DNA from: DATMER01 sp035556715 | Lineage (GTDB): Bacteria > Acidobacteriota > Thermoanaerobaculia > Multivoradales > UBA5704 | NCBI GenBank assembly: GCA_035556715.1 | Contig: DATMER010000105.1 | Coordinates: 124,001-188,000, forward strand | Length of the DNA stretch: 64,000 bases | Reading direction: 5' to 3' | Shown here: one piece after another, positions 55,035-62,627 of the stretch | Layout: the number at the start of each line of letters is the position of its first letter | Position numbering within the stretch: the first letter of the stretch is position 1 | The notes under the pieces: model-generated | Database searches by the model: none | Told to the model about the DNA's origin: nothing | Seen by the model: only the letters and a program-made list of their open reading frames with translations | Program-made: the position numbers and the translations under genes

Positions 55035-55808
55035 ATGCTCCTCTACCGCATCGCCACCGAAGGTTTCTACGCCGTGCTGGAGCCGGGCACGACCGAGCTC
55101 CGCGTCCTCTATTCCGACCCTTTCGAGACCCCTCCCGAACGCTGGGAGTACGGCGGCGTCAAGCCTCTCGACACGGCCGTGCCGCTCGCGCCGGTGCTCC
55201 CCGGCAAGATCGTGGGCATCGGCCGCAACTACCGCGAGCACGCCAGGGAGCTGAACAACCCCATGCCCGCGGAGCCGGTGATGTTCCTCAAGGCCATCTC
55301 CTCGGTCATCGGCCCCAACGCGCCGGTGGTGCTGCCGCCCGAGAGCGAGCGGGTCGAGCACGAAGGGGAAATCGCGGTAGTGCTGCGCCACCGGCTGAAG
55401 CGGGCCACGCCCGACGAGGCCCGGGGGGCCGTCCTGGGAATCACCTGCGCCAACGACGTCACCGCCCGCGACCTGCAGCGCAAGGATCCCTGCTTCTCCC
55501 GCGCCAAGTCTTTCGACACCTTCTGCCCCCTCGGTCCGGCCATCCTCCTCGGCGCGGACCTCGAAGACATCGAGGTGGTCACGCGCGTCAACGGTCAGGA
55601 GCGCCAGCGCGGTCATGCCAGGGATATGACCTGGGGGATCGTGGACCTCCTCGTCTACGCCTCGCGCATGATGACCCTGGAGCGGGGGGACGTCCTCCTC
55701 ACCGGCACGCCCGCCGGAGTCGGCCCGCTGGTTGACGAAGATCGGGTCGAGGTCGAGATTCCGGGCGTCGGTGTGCTGGGGAACCCGGTCGAAGACTTCA
55801 GGGCCTGA
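55035..55808 (+). CDS. Fumarylacetoacetate hydrolase family protein
   Basis: The 257-aa protein has the FAH fold: GIGRNYREHARELNN, metal ligands in VEHEGEIAVVL and FCPLGPAI, GITCANDVTARDLQ, and TGTPAGVGPL. Bacterial members act on acylpyruvates, oxaloacetate or catechol-pathway intermediates; the substrate here is open. It follows btuC by 15 bases, without a visible ribosome-binding site. Confidence 0.9.
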   Translation: MLLYRIATEGFYAVLEPGTTELRVLYSDPFETPPERWEYGGVKPLDTAVPLAPVLPGKIVGIGRNYREHARELNNPMPAEPVMFLKAISSVIGPNAPVVLPPESERVEHEGEIAVVLRHRLKRATPDEARGAVLGITCANDVTARDLQRKDPCFSRAKSFDTFCPLGPAILLGADLEDIEVVTRVNGQERQRGHARDMTWGIVDLLVYASRMMTLERGDVLLTGTPAGVGPLVDEDRVEVEIPGVGVLGNPVEDFRA

Positions 55809-55973
55809 TCAGGCGCCCCGCAGCAACTCCCGCAAAGCGCGCCAGGGAAACAGGACGAGCGCTCCGCCCAGGAGCAGATGGACGGCCCCGCCCGCGGCGA
55901 AACCCGCGAAGAGCAGCGCGAGCCATCCCGTGAACAGGAGCAGGGCCAGGGCGGCCCGGAGCGTGGGGCTCAT
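55809..55973 (-). CDS. Tiny membrane protein, DUF5670/lmo0937-like
   Basis: This 54-aa frame (ATG at 55973, TGA at 55809-55811) abuts the stop codon of the FAH gene. The protein has two hydrophobic helices with GWLALLFAGFAAGGAVHLLLGGALVLFPWRAL, matching the pattern W..G...GG..H.LL..AL..L of the DUF5670/lmo0937 small membrane proteins. No ribosome-binding site is obvious. Function unknown. Confidence 0.7.
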   Translation of the reverse strand: MSPTLRAALALLLFTGWLALLFAGFAAGGAVHLLLGGALVLFPWRALRELLRGA

Positions 55974-56102
55974 GCCGGGCAAGGTATCACGGCTCGTCAG
56001 GCGAAGCCCTCGTAGCTGATGACCACCAGGTGGAACCCGCGGTCCGCGAAGTTGCCCTGCGAGTCCGGCGCAGGTTCTGGATGCCGACGTGCTTTGTTCC
56101 CT

Positions 56103-56390
56103 TCAATGTCTCTGGCGCAGCTCCTGGTCGATGCGCTCCGCCAGAAAGATCTTGAGCAGCGACTGGTAGGGGACGTCGCGCTTGTTGGCGAGCATCTTCA
56201 GGTTCTCGAGCAGGGCCTCCGGCAGACGAAGGGAGATCGTCCGGGTCGAAGGCCGGAGCCGGGGGAAAGAGACGGCCTTGGCGCGGCTCCAGTCCACGTA
56301 GTCAGTCGAATCGTGGGTGGCCCAGAACTCCCGTTCTTCGTCTTCCGACTTAAACTTCGGGATCGGCTCCAAGCTCTTGCGCTCTGGCAT
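56103..56390 (-). CDS. BrnA/CopG-family antitoxin
   Basis: The 95-aa protein starts behind AAAGGAATACGAAC. It has the CopG-antitoxin signature: FKSEDEEREFWATHDSTDYVDW in the toxin-binding part and RPSTRTISLRLPEALLENLKMLANKRDVPYQSLLKIFLAERI, a ribbon-helix-helix, for DNA binding. It is intact, whereas the toxin in front of it is truncated. Confidence 0.85.
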   Translation of the reverse strand: MPERKSLEPIPKFKSEDEEREFWATHDSTDYVDWSRAKAVSFPRLRPSTRTISLRLPEALLENLKMLANKRDVPYQSLLKIFLAERIDQELRQRH

Positions 56391-56544
56391 GTTCGTATTC
56401 CTTTCTCTCAGGCTTGGTCATGTCTCGGGCCGAGATGACCCGCAGCCGTTCGCCGCGATGGGTATAGACGACGAAGAGGAGCCGGCCCGCATCGGTCTGT
56501 CCCTGAGCGAGGAACCGGATCTCGCCAGAGCCCGGGTGGGTTCT
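56350..56544 (-). pseudogene. Truncated BrnT-like toxin
   Basis: A 64-codon open stretch, bounded upstream by TGA and without a start codon before Met42, encodes the BrnT C-terminal half: EIRFLAQGQTDAGRLLFVVYTHRGERLRVISARDMTKPERKEYEHAR. The N-terminal ~35-40 residues with the first catalytic positions are missing. It overlaps the antitoxin gene by 41 bases, the normal BrnT-BrnA overlap. The intact antitoxin may persist as an orphan repressor. Confidence 0.65.
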
Positions 56545-56589
56545 TCATGACCTTGATATCCTAAACCCGGGCTTTCGTTTTTCAAGGTC

Positions 56590-57060
56590 TCAGATGCCCT
56601 TGCGCTTGATGCCGGAGACGTGGGACGCGATCGCCTGCCAGCGTCCGTCGCGCCGGATCAGGACGTTCGAGGACTGATATTCCATGACATAGGGACCCTG
56701 CTCATCCCGGCTCTGGATGACGCCCGTCCCGGCCACCACGGCCGAGCCGTTCTCGAAGAGGTCGAGGCGGCGGATCACGAAGCGGAACGAGTCATAGCTG
56801 GGCTTGTTCTTCCGGACCCAGTCGAGCTCCTCGGCCTTGGTCGACCAGTTCCCATCCGCGTCCACCATCTGGAACTCGTCCGCGAGGATGCGGTCGAGCA
56901 GCGCCACGTCCTGCTCGCGGTAGGCCCTGGGCCACTCCACCTCCTTGAGATGGCGGAGGGCCTTTTCATCCGCGGACCGGTCCTCCCGGCCTGCCGCCGA
57001 CGTAGCCACCGCGACGAGAGCGAAAATCACGACTGCCAACGGCGCTCGATGTCTGTGCAT
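56590..57060 (-). CDS. Secreted DUF4440/SnoaL-like protein
   Basis: The 156-aa protein has a signal peptide (LAVVIFALVAVATSAAG) and a cystatin-like alpha+beta fold of the DUF4440/NTF2 type: WPRAYREQDVALLDRILADEFQMVDADGNWSTKAEELDWV, then GSAVVAGTGVIQ and WQAIASHVS. Such domains bind small ligands; some are isomerases. No partner gene suggests a role. Confidence 0.85.
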   Translation of the reverse strand: MHRHRAPLAVVIFALVAVATSAAGREDRSADEKALRHLKEVEWPRAYREQDVALLDRILADEFQMVDADGNWSTKAEELDWVRKNKPSYDSFRFVIRRLDLFENGSAVVAGTGVIQSRDEQGPYVMEYQSSNVLIRRDGRWQAIASHVSGIKRKGI

Positions 57061-57199
57061 GTCCGATCTCCCATTCCGGAGCCAAAATCCGGAACAGGAT
57101 TATCCCGTCCCGGAAGCGGGAGAGGGGTAAAGGAAGGGTAAAACGAGAGTAAAACCTGATCGGGCACCGGCCGCAGGCCCCAGGGAACAAACTAAAAAA

Positions 57200-57230
57200 C
57201 CGGGGGCGCGCCGGCCTTGCGCGCCCCCGG
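57200..57230 (-). terminator. Strong intrinsic terminator of the HTH/PCD-like operon
   Basis: CCGGGGGCGCG (57200-57210) and CGCGCCCCCGG (57220-57230) form a perfect 11-bp stem. On the minus strand it is followed by TTTTTTAG, so it ends the operon whose last gene stops at 57297. Confidence 0.85.
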
Positions 57231-57296
57231 AGGTGCTTCGGGTGCATCAGTTTTCAAAGAACGGTGGACAGCCGGACGGCGCTGTCTCTGTCTGCC

Positions 57297-57674
57297 CTAC
57301 TCCAGGGGAGGTGCGACGTCGAGCACCGGCGGATTCGGGACCGGGACCCGGGCGCGGCGGTTGCGGATCGGCGCGATGCCGAACTGCGGCAGGCGCTCGC
57401 TCTTGGTGCCGAGCCGGGATTTCACGAAGCCGCGCACGCGGCGAGCGGTTTCGCGACCGTCCTCGGCGAACTGCCGGAGGTGCTGGGTGGCCTCCTGGCG
57501 AACACCCTCCATCTGCTCCTGGAGGGCCTTCTTGGACTTCAGGTCGTCCAGCGCCGTGGTGAGCTGCTCCAGCGAGGGCTGCATGCCCGGCAGCAGAACC
57601 AGGTTCTCCTCGCAGGCGGTCTTGAGCTTCTCCATGTCGCGGATGAGATCCGCGTAGGCTCCATTCGTTGCCAT
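57297..57674 (-). CDS. Coiled-coil protein, end of HTH/PCD-like operon
   Basis: The 125-aa protein follows AAAGGAGAAGAGCA. It is a helical, heptad-like sequence (ADLIRDMEKLKTACEENLVLLPGMQPSLEQLTTALDDLKSKKALQEQMEGVRQEATQHL), then a basic tail (RVRGFVKSRLGTKSERLPQFG, IRNRRARVPVPNPPV). I know no family. It comes 41 bases after the PCD-like gene. Confidence 0.68.
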   Translation of the reverse strand: MATNGAYADLIRDMEKLKTACEENLVLLPGMQPSLEQLTTALDDLKSKKALQEQMEGVRQEATQHLRQFAEDGRETARRVRGFVKSRLGTKSERLPQFGIAPIRNRRARVPVPNPPVLDVAPPLE

Positions 57675-57715
57675 TGCTCTTCTCCTTTCCTTTCTGTTTG
57701 AGTGGATCGGTTCGA

Positions 57716-58126
57716 TTACCCGAGCTGCAGGGCGAGGTCGAGGACGCGCTGGGTCACCGGGCCGGGCCGGCCGTGGAGCTTCGGACCCCGCAGGGTCACG
57801 AGCACCACCCGGTCCGCCAGATGCACCGAGAGCGGTACCTTCATCCGGCGCGCGAGCTTCTCCGCGAACCCGGCGTAAGTCATCGCCAGCTCCGAGCTCG
57901 GGAACTGCCGCACCCGGTCGATCGCCTTCGCGTCGGGCTGCACCTGCCAGCCCGGCAGCGACTGCAGCCGCAGCATGAGCTGGATGCGCTCGGGCTTCAG
58001 GTACATCTTCTCCGGCCCCTCGTCGCCAGGTACGACGGGGAGCCAGGCGGGCAGGACCACCGGCTTTTTCGTGGTCGCCGTGGTGGCCGCGCCCTGGGTG
58101 TTGACGGTCTGACTGCTGTTGTCCAT
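57716..58126 (-). CDS. Pterin-4a-carbinolamine dehydratase-like protein without catalytic His pair
   Basis: The 136-aa protein starts at 58126 behind GAGGAGACGTGAC. Residues 1-40 are a Thr/Pro-rich linker. Residues 40-136 align with PCD/DCoH: LQSLPGW at 54-60, RQFPSSELAMTYAGFAEKLA as the central helix, VHLADRVVLVTLRG strand, and a C-terminal helix. The catalytic EKLxHHP motif is replaced by EKLARRMKVP (89-98), so dehydratase activity is unlikely; DCoH proteins also act as dimerisation cofactors, which suits the HTH neighbour. The family assignment rests on my pattern comparison. Confidence 0.55.
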   Translation of the reverse strand: MDNSSQTVNTQGAATTATTKKPVVLPAWLPVVPGDEGPEKMYLKPERIQLMLRLQSLPGWQVQPDAKAIDRVRQFPSSELAMTYAGFAEKLARRMKVPLSVHLADRVVLVTLRGPKLHGRPGPVTQRVLDLALQLG

Positions 58127-58137
58127 GTCACGTCTCC

Positions 58138-58437
58138 TCATGAATTCCGGGCCGGTATGGCACCGGAAGGGTTGTTCCTGTCCGTGGGCTCCACGCCCGC
58201 CAGCTCCTCGATCGAGACCTCCAGCACCCGCCCCAGCGCGAGGAGTACTGAGAGCGGCGGCTGGTGTTGGCCCCGCTCCCAGCAGGCCAGTCGCGTTCGG
58301 GGCACTCCCAGGCGGCGGGCCAGGTGGGCCCTTGCCCACTGCCGGGCCCTACGCAATGTCTTGATCCGCTGGCCCAGACGCTTCAGAAGCGGGTCACTTC
58401 CTTCGGGTTCGGAATTTCTCCGGCCTCTGCCTCTCAT
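58138..58437 (-). CDS. XRE-type HTH regulator
   Basis: The 99-aa protein starts at 58437 (MRGRGRRNSEPEG) behind AAAGGAATGGACC. Residues ~20-80 are a Cro/CI helix-turn-helix (LGQRIKTLRRARQWARAHLARRLGVPRTRLACWERGQHQPPLSVLLALGRVLEV). First gene of the operon with the PCD-like and coiled-coil genes; two palindromes upstream are candidate operators. Confidence 0.85.
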   Translation of the reverse strand: MRGRGRRNSEPEGSDPLLKRLGQRIKTLRRARQWARAHLARRLGVPRTRLACWERGQHQPPLSVLLALGRVLEVSIEELAGVEPTDRNNPSGAIPARNS

Positions 58438-58529
58438 GGTCCATTCCTTTCTTGACGCAGCGGAGTGTAGATGGCGTCTCTCCGGCTTGTCTAGGCCCTT
58501 TCGGAATGTTGACCAAGAAAACTGTATGT

Positions 58530-58543
58530 AAAACGTACGTTTT
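58530..58543. promoter_or_regulatory. Palindrome AAAACGTACGTTTT, candidate operator
   Basis: A perfect 14-bp palindrome in the 376-bp gap between the HTH operon and the divergent 71-aa gene. It is much more AT-rich than the surroundings. It lies 93 bases from the HTH start codon. Confidence 0.55.
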
Positions 58544-58593
58544 GCGGATTTGCGGGGCAGACTCGCTCGAAAGGCGATTTGCAGGCCTTCGCG

Positions 58594-58609
58594 TTGCGTA
58601 AGTACGCAA
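58594..58609. promoter_or_regulatory. Palindrome TTGCGTA-AG-TACGCAA, candidate operator
   Basis: A 7-bp inverted repeat with a two-base spacer, 50 bases right of the first palindrome. Both share GTA/TAC around the centre. The rest of the 376-bp gap shows no further feature I can name. Confidence 0.55.
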
Positions 58610-58813
58610 TGCTTCAGGCCCAAGAGGATTGGCGCTGGTGAAAACGGAATGGCGACAAGATGTCTCCATTCTCGGCGTAAGTCGTGACGGACCAGAGGCT
58701 TACGAATCTCCAACCGTGCGAAACTGTCCAGCACTGGCAACCGGAGGAATGTTGCGTCCGCGGGCGGTGGAGCCATGGCGGCGCCAGTCCGGCCCGCGGT
58801 AGGAGGAGATCCC

Positions 58814-59029
58814 ATGTCTGGAAAGTCCGTCCGCCGTGCCGCGCTGGCTCTGCTCGTCGCCGTCCTGCTCGGAGTCGCAGCGCCCATACCCGCCTCCGCC
58901 CAAAGCGGAGAGAGCACCACCGCCAGCTTCTTCACCCAGGTCTGGGATTGGCTCCGGACACTGTGGCCCGATCCCGTCCTCCCCGCCGGGGACGGGGACG
59001 CAGGCTACGGCGTCGATCCGAATGGATAG
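58814..59029 (+). CDS. Small secreted protein
   Basis: The 71-aa protein starts at 58814 behind AGGAGGAGATCCC, a strong site. It has a signal peptide (RRAALALLVAVLLGVAAPIPASAQ) and a mature part of ~40 residues with SFFTQVWDWLRTLWPDPVLPAGDGDAGYGVDPNG. No family known. It is divergent from the HTH operon and 89 bases upstream of the TPR gene, with which it may share a promoter. Confidence 0.72.
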   Translation: MSGKSVRRAALALLVAVLLGVAAPIPASAQSGESTTASFFTQVWDWLRTLWPDPVLPAGDGDAGYGVDPNG

Positions 59030-59118
59030 CTTCCCGGTCCCTCCCTCCCCCTGGAGGGAGGGCTCCCTTCCCCCCGCTCTCCTGTGAGAGAATCCCCCGG
59101 ACGAAAGGAGAGTGAACC

Positions 59119-60462
59119 TTGATCGATCACCCCAGCTCAGAGGAGCTGGCGGCGTTCGTCCGTGCCGGGCTTCCGGAAACACGGACGCGCGAGGTCGTCC
59201 GCCACCTGCTCCTCCCCTGCGCCCCGTGCGCAACTGCCGTTTTCGAAGCGATGGGAAGGATCCTCGCCCCCGGGCCCGTGGACGAGGACGAGTACGACGC
59301 CGCGCTGGACCGAGCCATGGCGAAGGCCGTCCAGTACGAGCAGCAGTTGCAACAACGGAAGGTTGAGGCGGAGAGGCTGGAAGAGGTCTTCGCGCAAGGC
59401 GGCGTCCTGGCCGTCCAGGATGTGCCCTGGGAGGCGGACGACCTCGCCCTGTTCGACGCGCTCCTGGCCCGGAGCTGGGCCTTGCGCCATGACAAGCCGG
59501 CCGAAATGGTGCGCTTCGCCACGCTCGCCGTGAAGCTCGCCCAGCGGCTCGACGCCTGCATCTACGGGGTCCGGCAACTGGCCGATCTCCAGTGCCGCGC
59601 CTGGTCCGAGCTGGGCAATGCCCACCGGGTCTCGGACAATCACAGGCAGGCCACCCACGCGCTGGTCACGGCCCGCGGGCTGTTCGAGCTGGGCACCGGG
59701 GACGCGTTCCTGGGGGTCCGCCTCACCGAGCTGGAAGCCTCCCTGGCAGCCGATCGCCGCGACTTCACGACCGCGCTCCTCAACCTCACCCTGGTCTACC
59801 GCTTCTACCGGCGGCACAAGAACGACCACCTTGCCGGCCGCACGCTGATCCTCCGGGGGCTCTACCTGAACTACGCGGACCGGATCGACGACGCGATCGA
59901 GGCCCTGCGCCAGGGGAGGGCCCTGCTCGACCCGGACCGCGATCCCGACCTCCACTACAGCGCGGCCCACAACGAGCTGCTCTGCCTCGCCGACAGCGGC
60001 CGTGTGGCGGAGGCCAGGGTGCTGCGAATCAAGAGGAGCCGCGAGCTCTCCCTGGACAAAGGCCGGGTGAGCCAGGTCAGGCTTCGAGCCATCGACGGCC
60101 GGCTGGACGCCGCCCAGCGGAAGTACGAGCGGGCGGAAGCGATCTTCCGCGAAGTGAAGCAGGACTTTCTGGGGCTAAATCGCAGCTATCATGCGGCAAT
60201 CGCGGGGCTTGACCTGGCTACGGTCCTCTTCCGTCAAGGGAAAGCGGCCGAGGCGAAGCAGGAGGCTCTTGGGGCTGTGGAGATGTTCCTGGCGCTCCGG
60301 ATCGGGGAGCAGGCCTTCGCGGCGGTGATCGTGCTGCGGACCTTTTTCGAGATGCGGATGGCGACGCCCGCGCTCATCCAGAACCTGGCCGACTTCATGC
60401 GCCGCACCGAGATGAACCCGGAGGCTCCGTTCACGCCTCCGCCTTCGGTGCGGATTCCGTAG
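59119..60462 (+). CDS. TPR protein with zinc-finger-like N-terminus
   Basis: The 447-aa protein starts with TTG at 59119, behind AAAGGAGAGTGAACC. Residues 29-37 (HLLLPCAPC) form an H-x4-C-x2-C motif like the anti-sigma zf-HC2 domain. Residues ~90-430 are helical TPR-like repeats (ALRQGRALLDPDRDPDLHYSAAHNELLCLADSGRVAEA). No transmembrane helix is seen, so it would act in the cytoplasm. Such architecture suggests an anti-sigma or signalling role; I cannot name its partner. Confidence 0.75.
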   Translation: MIDHPSSEELAAFVRAGLPETRTREVVRHLLLPCAPCATAVFEAMGRILAPGPVDEDEYDAALDRAMAKAVQYEQQLQQRKVEAERLEEVFAQGGVLAVQDVPWEADDLALFDALLARSWALRHDKPAEMVRFATLAVKLAQRLDACIYGVRQLADLQCRAWSELGNAHRVSDNHRQATHALVTARGLFELGTGDAFLGVRLTELEASLAADRRDFTTALLNLTLVYRFYRRHKNDHLAGRTLILRGLYLNYADRIDDAIEALRQGRALLDPDRDPDLHYSAAHNELLCLADSGRVAEARVLRIKRSRELSLDKGRVSQVRLRAIDGRLDAAQRKYERAEAIFREVKQDFLGLNRSYHAAIAGLDLATVLFRQGKAAEAKQEALGAVEMFLALRIGEQAFAAVIVLRTFFEMRMATPALIQNLADFMRRTEMNPEAPFTPPPSVRIP

Positions 60463-60506
60463 GAGACCTCACCCCCTGACCCCTCTCCCGTCGGGGAGAG
60501 GGGGGA
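60463..60506. repeat. REP-like palindromic repeat, copy C
   Basis: GACCTCACCCCCTG followed by CCCTCTCCC (60481-60489) / GGGGAGAGGG (60493-60502). The first part matches copy A at 36.9 kb. It lies between convergent genes. Confidence 0.65.
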
Positions 60507-60532
60507 CGTTCCTTTACCCCCTTCGCTCCGCT

Positions 60533-60844
60533 TCAGCCTCCGTGTTCAGGGGCGAGGTTCCGCGGAGCCAGGCTGGCGGTGATCTCCCGCACGCGCCTTC
60601 CCGCCTCGCTCGGCGGCTCGCCCCACTGGGGATAGGCGAAGCGCAGGAGCTCCTCCGGTCTCAGTCCCATCGCCCTGGAGATGTCGACGACGTGCTCGAA
60701 CCGCAGCTCGATGCTGCCACTGAGCAGGCGGCCGAGGTAGCTGACGCTCCATCCCAGCTCCTTCTCGATCTGGCTCTGCCGGAAATCGAGGATCTGCATC
60801 ACGGTCCGAAGGATCGAAAGCATGTGCCGTGTCTCAGGTCTCAT
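60533..60844 (-). CDS. XRE-type HTH protein
   Basis: The 103-aa protein has a Cro/CI-like helix-turn-helix (LDFRQSQIEKELGWSVSYLGRLLSGSIELRFEHVVDISRAMGLRPEELLRFAYPQW) and a short C-terminal tail. Tail and spacing differ from the HTH protein at 58.1 kb. The gene lies convergent to the TPR gene. Targets unknown. Confidence 0.82.
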   Translation of the reverse strand: MRPETRHMLSILRTVMQILDFRQSQIEKELGWSVSYLGRLLSGSIELRFEHVVDISRAMGLRPEELLRFAYPQWGEPPSEAGRRVREITASLAPRNLAPEHGG

Positions 60845-60944
60845 GGTGCGGGAAGGTTAAAGCAGATTCACGGGATTGGCAAGCCCTATCTTGACGGAAG
60901 AGGAATACATCATGTAGAACAGAATCCAATCAAGGGGGAGAGAC

Positions 60945-61367
60945 ATGCCAGACCAGGAGACCAGGGTGTTCGTGACGAGGTTGAGGACGGGCAAGAGGTC
61001 GTTGAAGTTGCCTCTCTCGGGAATGAGCCGGAAGGATCTGGAGAGGTTCCGGTTCGGGGACGGTCAGGAGGTGAGGGTAAGGGTGACGGACGAGAGGCTG
61101 GAAATCCGTCCGAGACGGGACGTCGGGGATGTGCAGGACGGTCTGGGCGACCTCGCGCTGCAGCTCCGGAAGCTCGAAATGTGTCTCCGGACGTTGCGGA
61201 GCCACCTTTCGGAGCCTGTGACCCGCAACGAGCGTCAGGAGATCCCAACCCTGGAGTCCGAGGTCGCGGTAGCGATCGACTGTCTCCTGGCGGACGAGAT
61301 CCTCCCCGCAATCGCGCACCTCGAGACGGCGGCGGGGCTCACCCCCGACGCGCTCCGGGAGGTTTGA
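60945..61367 (+). CDS. Protein of unknown function, followed by repeat field in another frame
   Basis: The 140-aa protein follows AAGGGGGAGAGAC. The N-terminal ~55 residues look beta-rich (RVFVTRLRTGKRSLKLPLSGMSR, then GQEVRVRVTDERLEIRPRR); the rest is helical. No family recognised. Its TGA is followed within nine bases by a 357-bp field of 21-nt repeats that stays open in the frame two positions ahead, so the protein may once have had, or may gain by frameshift, a GxxPxxx-repeat tail. Confidence 0.65.
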   Translation: MPDQETRVFVTRLRTGKRSLKLPLSGMSRKDLERFRFGDGQEVRVRVTDERLEIRPRRDVGDVQDGLGDLALQLRKLEMCLRTLRSHLSEPVTRNERQEIPTLESEVAVAIDCLLADEILPAIAHLETAAGLTPDALREV

Positions 61368-61375
61368 AGGCGAGC

Positions 61376-61732
61376 AGGGACGTCCCGCCTGCGGAAAGGG
61401 GCGTTCCGGAGCTGAACGGCGACGTTCCGGGCCTGGAAGGGGACTGCCGCCATCGAGACGGTAACGACGCCCATCTGGCTCGGGAAGCTCCGACCTGGAT
61501 GGCGCTGGTCGCCGTCAAGCTGGGGGTTGTCCCCGAGTTGACGGGGAACACGCCCACCGGGATGGGGGAAGTGCCCGTCCAGATGGGGAAAGGTCCCAAC
61601 TCTCCGGGAGACGGTGCCATCCAGGTGGGGATTGTCCCCGAGTCGAGAGGGAGGTTCCCGTCGGGGTGGGGGAGGCTCCCGTCCAGCTCGGGAAGGTCGC
61701 CGTCTGGATGGGGAAAGTTGCCAGAAGCTCCC
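61376..61732 (+). repeat. 21-bp tandem repeats encoding GxxPxxx units
   Basis: About 17 degenerate 21-nt units; in one + frame they read as seven-residue units such as GVVPELT, GNTPTGM, GEVPVQM, GIVPESR, GRFPSGW, GRLPSSS, GRSPSGW and GKLPEAP. No start codon with a ribosome-binding site opens this frame. The gap 61368-61863 holds nothing else I can support. Confidence 0.75.
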
Positions 61733-61863
61733 GTGACTCTGGAAGAGGGAATTCAGGACTGGCAGAGCCGCAAGAAAGGACGCATGGTAGGATACCAGAA
61801 CGGTGAAGGGCGAAGGCGTACAATAGGAGCCTGAGAGTGAGAGCAACCAACCGAGGAGCGAAG

Positions 61864-62097
61864 GTGCTCACCGCAGTCGAAGGAATCTACAAGGATGGAG
61901 AAGTGGAGCTCCTGGAGCGGCCCGAGGGCTTGCGGGAGGCGAGAGTGGTCGTCACATTTCTCCCCGCGGCTCCCTCTGGACCTTCCCGGGAAGAGGCCCG
62001 CGAACGGATGCTCAGCCGCATGAGGGCAGGGATCCCCCTGGGCGGACCACCGTATCCCCGGCGGGAGGAGATCTATGACCGGGACCGTAAAGCGTGA
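61864..62097 (+). CDS. Antitoxin of a VapBC-type pair
   Basis: The 77-aa product starts with GTG at 61864, five bases after GGAG; a GTG at 61837 gives nine more residues. It begins with VEGIYKDGEVELLERPEGLREARVVVTFL, the beta-hairpin pattern of DUF104/AF2212-like antitoxins, and ends in a helical toxin-binding tail (EEARERMLSRMRAGIPLGG). Its TGA overlaps the GTG of the PIN toxin gene. Confidence 0.8.
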   Translation: MLTAVEGIYKDGEVELLERPEGLREARVVVTFLPAAPSGPSREEARERMLSRMRAGIPLGGPPYPRREEIYDRDRKA

Positions 62098-62519
62098 GCC
62101 GCGTCCTGGTCGACTCCAACATCTTCGTCTATGCCTACGACCCTGCCGAGCGGGACAAGCACGAGAAGGCGCTTCGGCTCATCGATGACGTCACCGAGGA
62201 CGGTGCTCTCGTTCTCTCGGTACAGATCCTGAACGAGTTGGCCGCGACGCTGCTCCGCAGAGGGACGGATCTCGGAGTCGGTCCTCAAGAAGTCCGCGAG
62301 ATCCTGGAGGACATCGTCCGGGTCAACCAAGTGGTGTCCCTGACCCCTGCCATGACGTTGAAGGCCTTGACCACAGGGCTCGGGCATGGCCTCTCCTTCT
62401 GGGACGGCCTGATCTGGGCGGCGGCTCATTCCCATGGGATCTCGACGATCTATACCGAGGACTTCCAGCATGGCCGGGTGGTCGAGGGAGTCCGCTTCGT
62501 GAATCCGTTTGTAGCCTGA
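62094..62519 (+). CDS. PIN-domain toxin (VapC-like)
   Basis: The 141-aa protein has the PIN fold with acidic residues in place: Asp7 in VLVDSNIFVYAYD, Glu in LNELAATLL, Asp in FWDGLIWAAA and the last acidic residue in YTEDFQHG. VapC toxins are ribonucleases that often cut tRNA or rRNA. It is translationally coupled to the antitoxin. Confidence 0.88.
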   Translation: MSRVLVDSNIFVYAYDPAERDKHEKALRLIDDVTEDGALVLSVQILNELAATLLRRGTDLGVGPQEVREILEDIVRVNQVVSLTPAMTLKALTTGLGHGLSFWDGLIWAAAHSHGISTIYTEDFQHGRVVEGVRFVNPFVA

Positions 62520-62627
62520 GCGGCTGACAGGCCCACCTCCGCCAACCGGATTACGTCCGCGAGGATCGCAAGTCGCCGCTCTCAACGCTATCATGCTGCC
62601 CTTCGAGATCACTGGGAGGGCCAGCGG

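Noticed and set aside
61235..61846. 203-codon minus-strand frame over the 21-bp repeats
   Set aside because: The repeats read as G/P-rich in several frames. This one starts without a ribosome-binding site and overlaps the 140-aa gene.
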